A stretch of DNA of 8,886 nucleotides from Sulfitobacter sp. (GCA_026421135.1 JAPKCR010000055.1:1-8886), one strand, 5' to 3'. Shown: positions 1 through 7,543, counted from the stretch's first letter. Numbers and translations: made by a program. The notes: generated from the letters alone by a model not told the origin.

Positions 1-370
1 TGGGCGGGCTGGTCACCTGTGGCAGTGCCAAACGGTACGCGAAGTATGTAGAGGACGTTGCCAACAACGTTACGCCCAGCCCCACCACATGCTGCGACAG
101 GCCAAAAGGCACCGTCAGCACGCTGTGCAACAGCCCAAAGCCCATGCCGACGACCATAGCAACAGCAACACCAACCCAAAGGCCAGTACCGGAATAGACC
201 GCCATCCACCCCGCAAAAGCCCCTGCAACCATTATCCCCTCGATGCCAAGGTTCAGCACGCCCGCACGTTCGCAGATCAATTCGCCCATCGTGGCCAAAA
301 TCAGCGGCGTCGCGATACGGATGGCAGCGGCCCAAAAACTGGCCGAGATCAGGATATCAATAATCTCCAT
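1..370 (-). CDS. BMP-type nucleoside/purine ABC transporter, second permease (N-terminal part, cut by left edge)
   Basis: This is the first 123 codons of an inner-membrane permease of the BPD_transp_2 family (YufQ/NupQ-like), which pairs with the permease just upstream to form the channel of a BMP-type importer. My translation starts MEIIDILISASFWAAAIR and contains the conserved segment GELICERAGVLNLGIEG at about residues 29-45, then MVAGAFAGW, and ends in ATSSTYFAYRLALPQVTSPP, all typical of this subfamily. Hydrophobic stretches lie at about residues 46-60, 64-84 and 93-108. The start ATG shares one base with the TGA of the preceding permease (TGATG), so translation is probably coupled. The family is usually around 300 residues long, so well over half of the protein lies beyond position 1. 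No frameshift or internal stop is visible. The family is clear; the substrate is inferred only from the neighbouring genes. Confidence 0.9.
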   Translation of the reverse strand, partial: MEIIDILISASFWAAAIRIATPLILATMGELICERAGVLNLGIEGIMVAGAFAGWMAVYSGTGLWVGVAVAMVVGMGFGLLHSVLTVPFGLSQHVVGLGVTLLATSSTYFAYRLALPQVTSPP

Positions 371-1419
371 CAGTCACGCACCACCCGAAATCGCGTCAGC
401 ATGATCGCCAGCACCATCAGCAAAAGGGCCGTCGCCAGCATCATATCCGCAAGATAGGTGGGAACACCCGCCGCGCGGCTCATGCTATCAGCACCCACAA
501 AGATACCAGCGACAAACAGGGCCGACACAATGACACCGAGTGGGTTCAGCAACGCCAACATCGCCACAATGATGCCCGTGTATCCAAACCCCGGTGATAG
601 ATCGAGCGTCAGGCTACCCTTCAGCCCGGCCACTTCGGAAAACCCTGCCAACGCGGCCAAGCCGCCTGACAAAAGCGCAGTTTTCACCAATACCGTATTC
701 ACCGGAATGCCTGCAAACGCCGCCGCTTCGCGGTTCAGACCCACCGCGCGCATCTCGTAACCCAGGGTGCTGCGGGTTTGTATCAGCCAGACGGCCACGG
801 CACACAGGATAGCTAGTGCAAAACCCCAATGCAGCCGCAGCCCGTCAAAGATCCGCGGCAGGCGCGCCTCGGGGATCAGGCGCGCGGACTTGGGCCAGCC
901 CATGCCCATTGGATCTTTTAACGGACCTTCCAACAGCATCGAAATGAACAGCAGAAAGATGAAATTGAACAGCAAGGTGGTTACGACCTCGTCCACCCCG
1001 AACCGGGTTTTCAAGATTGCAGGAACCAGCAACACGACCGCCCCCGTCAGCACCGCGCCAATTGCAAGCGCGGGAATTAGCGCGAAGCTGGGCCAGACCA
1101 ACATGCCAGTGCCCAAGACAACCGTGATCAAAGCACCGGCATAAAGCTGCGCCTCGGCCCCGATGTTCCAAAATTTAGCCTTGAACGCGACAGCGATGGC
1201 CAGCCCGGTAAAAATCAGCGGGGTGGCGCGGTTCAAAGTCTCAAGCAGCGCAAATTGCGATCCGAACGCACCTTTCAGGATGAGCCCCAATACGGAAAAC
1301 GGATTCGCACCCGCAAGCATTGCCAGCAGCGACGCAATCACGACCGTCGCGATAATTGCAAGCGCAGGCGGCACGATGCTGCGCACCAAGGATGGGTTGG
1401 CGATGGGTTCAAGACGCAT
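370..1419 (-). CDS. BMP-type nucleoside/purine ABC transporter, first permease
   Basis: An integral inner-membrane permease of the BPD_transp_2 family (YufP/NupP-like), 349 residues from the chosen start. Family marks are ETLNRATPLIFTGLAIAVAF, then FKAKFWNIGAEAQLYAGA, and the cytoplasmic coupling region YEMRAVGLNREAAAFAGI that contacts the ATPase. There are about eight to ten hydrophobic segments, the first at roughly residues 15-40. I chose the ATG at 1419 (MRLEPIANPS). A TTG at 1437 in the same frame would add six residues, but the ATG has an AGG seven bases upstream and its overlap with the ATPase gene is only 11 nt. Its stop overlaps the next permease start by one base. The gene is intact and has the usual length. 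It should carry a nucleoside, purine or related compound, by analogy with characterised family members. Confidence 0.92.
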   Translation of the reverse strand: MRLEPIANPSLVRSIVPPALAIIATVVIASLLAMLAGANPFSVLGLILKGAFGSQFALLETLNRATPLIFTGLAIAVAFKAKFWNIGAEAQLYAGALITVVLGTGMLVWPSFALIPALAIGAVLTGAVVLLVPAILKTRFGVDEVVTTLLFNFIFLLFISMLLEGPLKDPMGMGWPKSARLIPEARLPRIFDGLRLHWGFALAILCAVAVWLIQTRSTLGYEMRAVGLNREAAAFAGIPVNTVLVKTALLSGGLAALAGFSEVAGLKGSLTLDLSPGFGYTGIIVAMLALLNPLGVIVSALFVAGIFVGADSMSRAAGVPTYLADMMLATALLLMVLAIMLTRFRVVRD

Positions 1420-2950
1420 GGGCAACCTGCGCTTCAAATCCTTGGCCCGCCATCCAGATGCCCAGTTCGGTTGGCGTCATGGTGCCACGGGCAAAGGCCG
1501 GTGAAAGACGCCCCCCTGAAATCACATGAATAACATCTGATAAACCCATGATTTCATCCAAGTCTTCCGAAATCAACAAGACTGCCGCCCCACGATCCCG
1601 CGCCGCCAAAAGCTGGCTATGCACATAATTTACTGCCCCTATGTCAAGACCGCGAACGGGCTGGTTAGCGAGCACGATCTGTGGGTCTGCTTCAAGCACA
1701 CGGCCAAGGATCAGCTTTTGCATATTCCCGCCCGACAGCAACCTGATACGGGTATCAGGACCGGGGCATCTAACATCGTATTTCTCAATGATATCAGCAG
1801 CAAAGCCGCGTGCCTTCGACCACGACATCCAACCGCCCTTGCTGAAAGGCGCACTTGAATAGCTTTCAAGGATAACGTTCTCTGTCAGATCAAAATCGGC
1901 GACCGTGCCTGTTTTATGGCGATCTTCGGGAATGCGGGCGATGCCGTTTTGAATGGCCGCCCGGGGTGACCACTGTTTCAGGGTCTTTCCCCCAAGCACA
2001 AGCACACCATCTAAAGGCATCCGCAGCCCGCCAATAACATCCGCCAGCGCGGCCTGACCATTGCCCGATACACCTGCTAATCCAATGATTTGCCCGGCCT
2101 TCAACTCAAGCGAAACCCCCTTCAAGCCGGGGATACTTTTGACGTCTGGGGTGCTTACATTTTCAAGCGCAAGCAAGGTCTTACCGGACGAACTTTCTGT
2201 AATTACTGGGGTTTTTGCCGCTGAACCCATCATCAGCGCCGACAGCGCATTCTTGTCAGTGTCTGCTGTGTTGGTTTCCGCCACAAGCTTTCCATGGCGC
2301 AGCACGGCAACACGGTCAGAGATTGCCATAACCTCATGTAACTTATGGGAAATAAAGATAATCGACAGTCCGTTCGCAATCGCCAAACGAAGCGTAGCAA
2401 ATAGATCGTCGGCCTCTTGCGGGGTCAGCACCGCGGTGGGTTCATCCAAGATCAGGATCTTCACATCGCGGTACAGCGCCTTAAGTATTTCAACGCGCTG
2501 CCGTTCTCCAACAGTCAAGCTGCCCACCCGCGCCAACGGGTCAACCTTTAGATTAAAATCTTCTGATAGTGATTTGATCTTGTTATACGTTTCTGTTTTC
2601 TTCAGCCGCGCGCTTTTTAACGATTGCACGCCAAGGGCGATGTTTTCTAACACAGTCAGATTGTCCGCCAAGGTGAAATGTTGATGCACCATGCCAACAC
2701 CCGCGTTCAATGCGGCACGCGAATTGCCCGGTGGCAAAGTGTGACCGAACACATGAACCGACCCGCTGTCGGCAGTATAGCCTCCGAAAAGTATGTTCAT
2801 TAGCGTCGTTTTGCCTGCGCCGTTTTCACCCAGCAACGCGACGACTTCGCCCCGATGCAAAGACAAGCTGACCGCGTCATTCGCGACCAGCTTGCCAAAG
2901 CGCTTGGTGATGGCGTCAAGACGCAGAACGACTTCTGCGGTTCCCGTCAT
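1409..2950 (-). CDS. BMP-type nucleoside/purine ABC transporter, double ATP-binding protein
   Basis: A 513-residue cytoplasmic ATPase with two fused nucleotide-binding domains, as usual for BMP-type and ribose-type importers (YufO/NupO-like). Domain 1 has Walker A GENGAGKTT (41-49), Q-loop VHQHF (Q90), a weak signature LTVGERQR (145-152), Walker B ILILDEPT (165-172; E170) and switch histidine H202. Domain 2 has a degenerate Walker A, GVSGNGQAAL (293-302), without the GKS/T; an intact signature LSGGNMQ (405-411); a Walker B-like IVLANQPVRGLD (425-436) with N and Q where D and E are expected; and ISEDLDE in place of the switch histidine. Only one of the two composite ATP sites therefore looks catalytic. 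The ATG lies 3 nt after the TAA of the binding-protein gene and has no clear Shine-Dalgarno sequence, so translation is probably coupled. The 3' end overlaps the first permease by 11 nt. Confidence 0.94.
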   Translation of the reverse strand: MTGTAEVVLRLDAITKRFGKLVANDAVSLSLHRGEVVALLGENGAGKTTLMNILFGGYTADSGSVHVFGHTLPPGNSRAALNAGVGMVHQHFTLADNLTVLENIALGVQSLKSARLKKTETYNKIKSLSEDFNLKVDPLARVGSLTVGERQRVEILKALYRDVKILILDEPTAVLTPQEADDLFATLRLAIANGLSIIFISHKLHEVMAISDRVAVLRHGKLVAETNTADTDKNALSALMMGSAAKTPVITESSSGKTLLALENVSTPDVKSIPGLKGVSLELKAGQIIGLAGVSGNGQAALADVIGGLRMPLDGVLVLGGKTLKQWSPRAAIQNGIARIPEDRHKTGTVADFDLTENVILESYSSAPFSKGGWMSWSKARGFAADIIEKYDVRCPGPDTRIRLLSGGNMQKLILGRVLEADPQIVLANQPVRGLDIGAVNYVHSQLLAARDRGAAVLLISEDLDEIMGLSDVIHVISGGRLSPAFARGTMTPTELGIWMAGQGFEAQVAHAS

Positions 2951-2953
2951 CAG

Positions 2954-3970
2954 TTAGGACGAAGTGGGTTCGGAATCGTCGATCTCGACCACGAAATCGC
3001 CTGACATGATCTCGGCCTCGCGCTTTTTGACCAACTCCAGCGCTGCCTCCGGGATTTTCCCTTCGAATGTGCCCAGCGGTGCCAGAACGGTGCCGCCCTC
3101 TTTCATAAAGGAATACATGCCGTAATCTGCCGCAGCGAATGTACCTGCCTGAACTTCGGCAATTGCCTTGTCCAAGGTAGGTTCAAAGTTCCAGATGGCC
3201 GAAGCGACAACCGTTTCAGGGTATTCGGCTTGGGTGTCGATGACGTTACCAATCGCGAGAACGCCCTTTTCCTTGGCCGCGTCCGACACGCCAAAACGTT
3301 CCGCATACAGCATGTCCGCGCCGTTTTCGATCATCGCAAAGGCAGTTTCCTTGGCTTTGGGTGGGTCGAACCACGACCCGATGAAGCTGACCTGGAACTT
3401 GATGTCCGGGTTCATCTCTTTCGCACCAGCCATAAACGCGTGCATCAGGCGGTTGACTTCGGGGATGGGAAAGCCGCCAACCATGCCGATATTGCCAGCT
3501 TCAGACATAGAACCTGCAATGATACCAGACAGATAAGAGGCATCTTGAATGTAGTTATCGAAGACCGCGAAATTGGGCAGCCCAGCATCCTGCTTAAAGC
3601 TCGACCCCATTAAGAACGCGATCTCAGGATAGTCCGCTGCGACCTCACGCGCCTCTTGCTCGGCTCCGAACACTTCACCGATGATCAAAGTATTGCCAGC
3701 CTCGGCATATTCACGCATCACGCGGGCATAGTCGGTGTTGCTGACGTTCTCCGAATAGACATATTCGATATCGCCACGGTCCATTGCCGCCATCGCCGCC
3801 TTGTGAATACGGCTGACCCATTGCTGCTCAACGGGCACTGTATAGATGCCTGCGACCTTGATGGGACCAGCAGCTAGCGCTGACGTGCCAAGCGTTGCCG
3901 CAATTAACGCCGTGGCCGCCGTTGTCGCCATAAAGCCACGCCGACCGATCCGAGAATATAGTTTCGTCAT
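2954..3970 (-). CDS. BMP/PnrA-family substrate-binding protein of the nucleoside/purine-type ABC transporter
   Basis: A 338-residue periplasmic binding protein of the BMP (PnrA/Med) family that delivers substrate to the permeases encoded downstream. The N-terminus has a twin arginine (R10, R11) in GRRGFM, a mildly hydrophobic stretch, and a likely signal-peptidase site after ALA at residue 33, which points to Tat rather than Sec export. The mature part begins AAGPIKVAGIYTVPVEQQW. Family segments include NVSNTDYARVMREYA, GGFPIPEVNRLMHAFMAGAK, SFIGSWFDPPKAKETA, and MLYAERFGVSDAAKEKG. The length is normal and no lipobox cysteine is present. The ATG at 3970 is preceded by only a weak GGGGG about nine bases upstream. 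It is the first gene of its operon, 178 nt from the upstream terminator hairpin, with a RutR-like operator 72-87 nt before the start. The ligand is probably a nucleoside, purine or similar base; this is inferred from the family and the operator, not from binding residues. Confidence 0.92.
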   Translation of the reverse strand: MTKLYSRIGRRGFMATTAATALIAATLGTSALAAGPIKVAGIYTVPVEQQWVSRIHKAAMAAMDRGDIEYVYSENVSNTDYARVMREYAEAGNTLIIGEVFGAEQEAREVAADYPEIAFLMGSSFKQDAGLPNFAVFDNYIQDASYLSGIIAGSMSEAGNIGMVGGFPIPEVNRLMHAFMAGAKEMNPDIKFQVSFIGSWFDPPKAKETAFAMIENGADMLYAERFGVSDAAKEKGVLAIGNVIDTQAEYPETVVASAIWNFEPTLDKAIAEVQAGTFAAADYGMYSFMKEGGTVLAPLGTFEGKIPEAALELVKKREAEIMSGDFVVEIDDSEPTSS

Positions 3971-4041
3971 CTTGAGAGACCCCCATTGGTGATTGATTGC
4001 CCCAAGCCTGCTTTGGAAGCGGCAGACCGGTCAAGGAGTAT

Positions 4042-4057
4042 TTTACCAAACGGTCAA
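4042..4057 (-). promoter_or_regulatory. Candidate RutR-like operator upstream of the BMP transporter operon
   Basis: On the minus strand the site reads TTGACCGTTTGGTAAA, an imperfect inverted repeat. The published consensus of RutR, the TetR-family regulator of pyrimidine and purine use in E. coli, is TTGACCAnnTGGTCAA. The site matches 12 of its 14 defined positions (G for A at position 7, A for C at position 14). It lies 72-87 nt before the binding-protein start, a normal place for an operator. Neither the regulator gene nor its effector is in the window, so the assignment is by sequence likeness only. Confidence 0.5.
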
Positions 4058-4142
4058 TTCAAACCATCGCGCACCAGCCTGGGATTTGGCTGGGAAAGCC
4101 ACCTGCACATTAAAAAGGCAGACGTGTTTTGCCCTATAACGT

Positions 4143-4169
4143 AAAGAGCCGCTCAGAATTCTGAGCGGC
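4143..4169 (-). terminator. Probable Rho-independent terminator of the polyol operon
   Basis: Positions 4148-4169 are a perfect 22-base palindrome whose half is GCCGCTCAGAA, centred on GAATTC. As RNA it would fold into a GC-rich stem of nine pairs with an AAUU loop (or up to eleven pairs on paper). In the minus direction it is followed by TCTTT, a short, imperfect T tract. It starts 7 nt after the mtlK stop codon, where a terminator would be expected. The weak T tract leaves some doubt. No T-rich tract follows in the plus direction. Confidence 0.7.
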
Positions 4170-4176
4170 ACCTAGG

Positions 4177-5646
4177 TCAGGTATCGATATAATGTTGCAT
4201 GGCAGCGGTTGCCCCGTCTGCCCAGATCATCGACAGCCAACGTGCAAAGGCCGCTGAAAAAACCGCGTTGTGGCCCAGATCGCCATAAAGGCGCTGCTGG
4301 TCCAGCCATACTTTGGGGGTGACTTTTGCCGCCCGCGCGGCACCTTGCAGGTCATCCCAGTAGGGATCGTTAGGCGCAATTTCGGTCCCATCCTCGCGGG
4401 TGCCTTCGCACATGCGTGCCCACAAAGCTTCGACTAGGGCCAGACCTTCGATTGGGGTGCCTGCGGCAAGCGCATCGCGGATGATGGGTAAGACAAAACC
4501 GGGATGGCGTGACGTGCCGTCAAAGGCTACGCGGCGTACTGTATCGCGGATCTCGGGGTTACCAAAACGCCCGTCGATCAGATCAATATAGGCCTTTGCA
4601 GTCATTCCCGGCACGGCATCCACATGGGGTGCACTTTCAACTTCGCTAACCTTGCGCAGAAAGGCGCGAATGGTCGGATGCGCCATGCAGCCCGATATCG
4701 TTTCAATGTTCAAAATCTCGCCCGGGTTGGCGATGATTTGATGGCCCGCGTTTAACAGGCGCAGCTTCATCGCCTCGAACGTGTGGACGTTATCGGTAAA
4801 GGTCGCGCCTGCGCGGTCCCAATCAGGACGGCCAGCGCAAAACGTGTCCTCGATCACCCATTGGCGGAAATTTTCGTGGGTGACAGGGGCGTTGTCGATC
4901 ACGCCAAATTCACGGGCAAGGGCCAGTTCGGCAGGTCCGGTGGCGGGCACGATGCAATCAACCATCGCGTTAGGGAACGTGCACTGGGCGTCGATCCAAG
5001 CCGCCAGATCCGGATCGGACAATTGCGCCAAGCCCAATATGGTCTGACGCAAGATCGCGCCGTTGCCTTGCAGATTGTCACAAGATTGACAGGTGAACGG
5101 GCCGTGGCCCGCGTCACGGCGCAGCTTTAACGCGGCGATCATGGCACCAAACGCAGTTGTCGGTGCATCAGGCTGCGCTGCGTCATGCATCATATCGGGA
5201 TGGGCTGCATCAAACCCGCCTGCCCCGTTCTGGTAATAGCCGCCCTCGGTCACGGTCAGCGACACGATGCGGATCGCAGGCTCGGCCATTTGCGCAATTA
5301 GTGCAGCGTTGTCAGCCTCGACCGGGACAAAATCGATCATCGATCCAGTGATTTCCGCAGATTTCCCCTTGGGATCCAGTTCGATCAGCGTCGACAGGTA
5401 ATCCTGCGCCTTCAGGCGCTCGCGCTGCGCGGAATCAGCGGCGCGCACACCTGCGCCTATGATGGCCCAATCATGGGCTTGCCCCATGTCCATCAGGCGG
5501 TGCAAATACCACGCCTGATGGCCACGGTGAAAGTTGCCAAGGCCAATATGAACGATCCCCGGGGACAGATCTGCGCGCTCGTAGGACGGCACGCGGATGT
5601 CTGAAGGCAGGTCTTTAAGTGCTTTTAGAGTCAACGGCTGTGCCAT
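4177..5646 (-). CDS. mtlK: Mannitol 2-dehydrogenase
   Basis: A cytoplasmic NAD-dependent polyol dehydrogenase that oxidises D-mannitol to D-fructose (long-chain, metal-independent family); 489 residues, the usual length. The N-terminal Rossmann segment is IVHIGLGNFHRGHQAWYL (31-48) and the conserved SCDNLQGNG lies at 188-196. PNAMVDCIVPATG (225-237) matches the family. The catalytic pattern K-x4-N-x2-H is present as KLRLLNAGH (K294, N299, H302), one residue off the numbering I recall for the Pseudomonas fluorescens enzyme (K295, N300, H303). I chose the ATG at 5646 because GGAG lies six bases upstream; a TTG immediately before it (5649) is in frame but badly spaced. It is the last gene of the operon, 34 nt after smoS, and is followed closely by a hairpin. 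It may also act on D-arabitol or sorbitol, as relatives do. Confidence 0.95.
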   Translation of the reverse strand: MAQPLTLKALKDLPSDIRVPSYERADLSPGIVHIGLGNFHRGHQAWYLHRLMDMGQAHDWAIIGAGVRAADSAQRERLKAQDYLSTLIELDPKGKSAEITGSMIDFVPVEADNAALIAQMAEPAIRIVSLTVTEGGYYQNGAGGFDAAHPDMMHDAAQPDAPTTAFGAMIAALKLRRDAGHGPFTCQSCDNLQGNGAILRQTILGLAQLSDPDLAAWIDAQCTFPNAMVDCIVPATGPAELALAREFGVIDNAPVTHENFRQWVIEDTFCAGRPDWDRAGATFTDNVHTFEAMKLRLLNAGHQIIANPGEILNIETISGCMAHPTIRAFLRKVSEVESAPHVDAVPGMTAKAYIDLIDGRFGNPEIRDTVRRVAFDGTSRHPGFVLPIIRDALAAGTPIEGLALVEALWARMCEGTREDGTEIAPNDPYWDDLQGAARAAKVTPKVWLDQQRLYGDLGHNAVFSAAFARWLSMIWADGATAAMQHYIDT

Positions 5647-5680
5647 CAAATTCTCCGGTTCGGGGGGATGACGGACGCGC

Positions 5681-6454
5681 TTAGCTCATCCACTGACCGC
5701 CGTCGACGTTGTACGTCTGCGACACGATGTAATCGGATTCGGCGGAGGCAAGGAAGATCGCCATGCCAGTCAAATCCGCGGGAACGGCAAAGCGGCCTGC
5801 GGGCACCCCTGCTGCAACTTCGGCCTTTTTCTGACCGGGTTTCTTGTTTTCCAGCTTGGCAAACATCGCATCGACATGATCCCAATGCGCACCATCCACC
5901 ACACCGGGTGCGATGGCATTGACGTTGATGCCGTGGCGGATCAGATCCAGCCCTGCTGATTGTGTCATCGAAATGACCGCCGCCTTGGTCGAACAATAGA
6001 CCAGTACGACAGCCTCGCCGCGCCGACCGGCTTGGGACGCCATATTGATGATCTTGCCGCCATGGCCTTGCTTGATCATCTGCTTTGCGGCCGCCTGCAT
6101 GGTAAATAGCGTACCCGCCACATTCACGGCATACAGCTTGTCAAAGCTGGCGCGGGTTATGTCGACGGTTTCAGAGGCATCAAACAGGGCGGCGTTATTG
6201 ATCAGAATATCCAGCTTGCCCGCGTGGGACACTACTGATGCCATGGCAGCATCAATGCTGGCCTGATCGCTTACGTCGATCTGGACGGCATAGGCCCCGT
6301 CGCCCAATTCGGATGCCGCTTCCCGAGCCGCGTCCAAATTGATGTCGGCAATCGCGACGGTCGCCCCTTCGGCGATATAACCTTCAGCAAAACCACGCCC
6401 AATGCCACGTGCGGCCCCGGTAATCAGGGCTGATTTTCCTGCAAGCCGTTTCAT
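5681..6454 (-). CDS. smoS: Sorbitol (L-iditol 2-) dehydrogenase, short-chain dehydrogenase family
   Basis: A cytoplasmic short-chain dehydrogenase that oxidises D-sorbitol (glucitol) to D-fructose with NAD; 257 residues, as in R. sphaeroides SmoS, to which the sequence is clearly close. The cofactor motif is TGAARGIG (12-19), with D37 at the end of strand 2 favouring NAD over NADP. NNAA follows at 86-89. The catalytic set is N111, S140, Y153 and K157 (YCSTK). Segments shared with SmoS include [32 protein letters not shown] and [10 protein letters not shown]. The C-terminus [10 protein letters not shown] is also typical. The ATG overlaps the smoK stop as ATGA, so translation is coupled; an AAGGA lies 11 bases upstream. 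Galactitol or L-iditol are possible further substrates, as known for the family. Confidence 0.95.
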   Translation of the reverse strand: MKRLAGKSALITGAARGIGRGFAEGYIAEGATVAIADINLDAAREAASELGDGAYAVQIDVSDQASIDAAMASVVSHAGKLDILINNAALFDASETVDITRASFDKLYAVNVAGTLFTMQAAAKQMIKQGHGGKIINMASQAGRRGEAVVLVYCSTKAAVISMTQSAGLDLIRHGINVNAIAPGVVDGAHWDHVDAMFAKLENKKPGQKKAEVAAGVPAGRFAVPADLTGMAIFLASAESDYIVSQTYNVDGGQWMS

Positions 6455-7455
6455 CCAATGCGCAGTCCTTGGGCGTCGAAGCGGTGTATCTGGTCAGCCA
6501 ATGGCGTCAGATAGATGGTGTCGCCGTGGCGGGCTTCGATGTCGCCGGTGATGCGGACCGTCATCATGTCCATCAGGCCGGTGTCATGCACGTGGATAAA
6601 GGTGTCCGAGCCGAGATGTTCCGCCACGCCAACGCGGCCTTTCCATGCGCCTTCGGTTTTTGAAACGGTCAGATGCTCGGGGCGGATGCCGATGGTGGTG
6701 GCGTCATGCTTGGCGGCCTCGGACCCTTCGATCAGGTTCATCTTTGGCGACCCGATAAAGCCCGCAACGAATTTGTTGCGCGGGCTGTGATAAAGCTCAA
6801 GCGGAGAGCCGACCTGTTCAATTACACCGGCCTGCAAGACAACAATCTTGTCAGCCATTGTCATGGCTTCGACCTGATCGTGGGTCACATAGATCATGGT
6901 GGTTTCGAGCTTTTTGTGAAGCTCCATAATCTCCAGACGCATGCCAACGCGCAATGCGGCATCCAAGTTGGACAGCGGTTCGTCGAACAGGAACGCCGCA
7001 GGTTCGCGCACAATGGCACGGCCAATGGCCACACGCTGGCGCTGTCCGCCCGAAAGCTGGCCGGGTTTGCGATCAAGGTAATCTGTCAGGTTCAGCGCTG
7101 CGGCTGCCGCGTCGATCTTGGCTTTCTGCGTTGCCTCGTCAATGCCCGCCATGCGCATTGGAAAGGCGATGTTTTTGCGTACCGACATGTGCGGATAAAG
7201 CGCATAGGACTGGAACACCATCGCAAGGCCGCGCTTTGCAGGGGGCAAAGTGGTCGCGTCCTTGTCGTTGATACTGATGTGGCCCGAAGTGGTATCTTCC
7301 AGACCCGCAATCAGACGCAGCAACGTGGATTTTCCGCAACCCGACGGGCCGACAAATACCACGAATTCGCCTTCGTTGATCTCAAGATCGAGCGGCGGAA
7401 TGACTTCCACTTCGCCAAAGCTTTTCGTGACTTGGTTTAGGGATATCTTGCCCAT
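6451..7455 (-). CDS. smoK: Polyol ABC transporter ATP-binding protein (MalK/UgpC type)
   Basis: The cytoplasmic ATPase that powers sorbitol/mannitol uptake through the SmoF-SmoG channel; 334 residues. Motifs in order: Walker [10 protein letters not shown] (36-44), Q-loop [11 protein letters not shown] (Q82), signature LSGGQRQR (134-141), Walker [12 protein letters not shown] (155-165; E159) and switch histidine H192 in [14 protein letters not shown]. From about residue 235 the C-terminal regulatory (TOBE/MOI) domain follows, containing IGIRPEHL. These features place it in the MalK/UgpC/SmoK group; the polyol assignment comes from the adjacent dehydrogenase genes. The start ATG has GGGAGAA about eight bases upstream. 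The 88-nt gap to smoG is the longest in this operon and contains a small hairpin and a 20-codon open frame ending at this start. The stop overlaps smoS as ATGA. Confidence 0.94.
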   Translation of the reverse strand: MGKISLNQVTKSFGEVEVIPPLDLEINEGEFVVFVGPSGCGKSTLLRLIAGLEDTTSGHISINDKDATTLPPAKRGLAMVFQSYALYPHMSVRKNIAFPMRMAGIDEATQKAKIDAAAAALNLTDYLDRKPGQLSGGQRQRVAIGRAIVREPAAFLFDEPLSNLDAALRVGMRLEIMELHKKLETTMIYVTHDQVEAMTMADKIVVLQAGVIEQVGSPLELYHSPRNKFVAGFIGSPKMNLIEGSEAAKHDATTIGIRPEHLTVSKTEGAWKGRVGVAEHLGSDTFIHVHDTGLMDMMTVRITGDIEARHGDTIYLTPLADQIHRFDAQGLRIG

Positions 7456-7478
7456 TATGTAAGTTCTCCCGTTTTGCG

Positions 7479-7495
7479 GGGCCGGTTGCTGGCCC
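7479..7495 (-). other. Small GC hairpin in the smoG-smoK gap
   Basis: GGGCC and GGCCC, separated by a 7-base loop, form a five-pair GC stem in the 88-nt spacer between smoG and smoK. No T tract follows, so it does not look like a terminator. It could influence mRNA processing or smoK translation, but stems this short are common by chance in GC-rich DNA. Confidence 0.25.
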
Positions 7496-7543
7496 GAAGG
7501 TGGTCGGTGACCGCCATGGATGAAATTGTATTGCTCTGGATGC

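Noticed and set aside
1420..1437. TTG start giving a six-residue longer first permease
   Set aside because: The ATG at 1419 has a reasonable AGG upstream and gives a normal N-terminus; the TTG would only extend the overlap with the ATPase.
2061..2684. Plus-strand open frame (207 codons) opposite the double ATPase
   Set aside because: Ser/Arg-rich shadow of a well-conserved ATPase gene, with no motif of its own.
1409..2950. Degenerate second Walker A and Walker B motifs as signs of gene decay
   Set aside because: The frame is intact and these changes are usual in the second domain of BMP-type ATPases.
4029..4057. TTGACC copies as -35 boxes of a sigma-70 promoter
   Set aside because: No acceptable -10 box lies 16-18 bp downstream of either copy; TAAAAT is only six bases from the first. 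The operator reading fits better.
4074..4093. Inverted repeat CCAGCC / GGCTGG with an 8-base loop in the intergenic region
   Set aside because: Only a six-pair stem, no T tract on either side, and another hairpin already fits as the terminator; probably chance.
6673..7440. Long plus-strand open frame (255 codons) opposite smoK
   Set aside because: It is antisense to all the motifs of SmoK and its product has no recognisable fold or motif.
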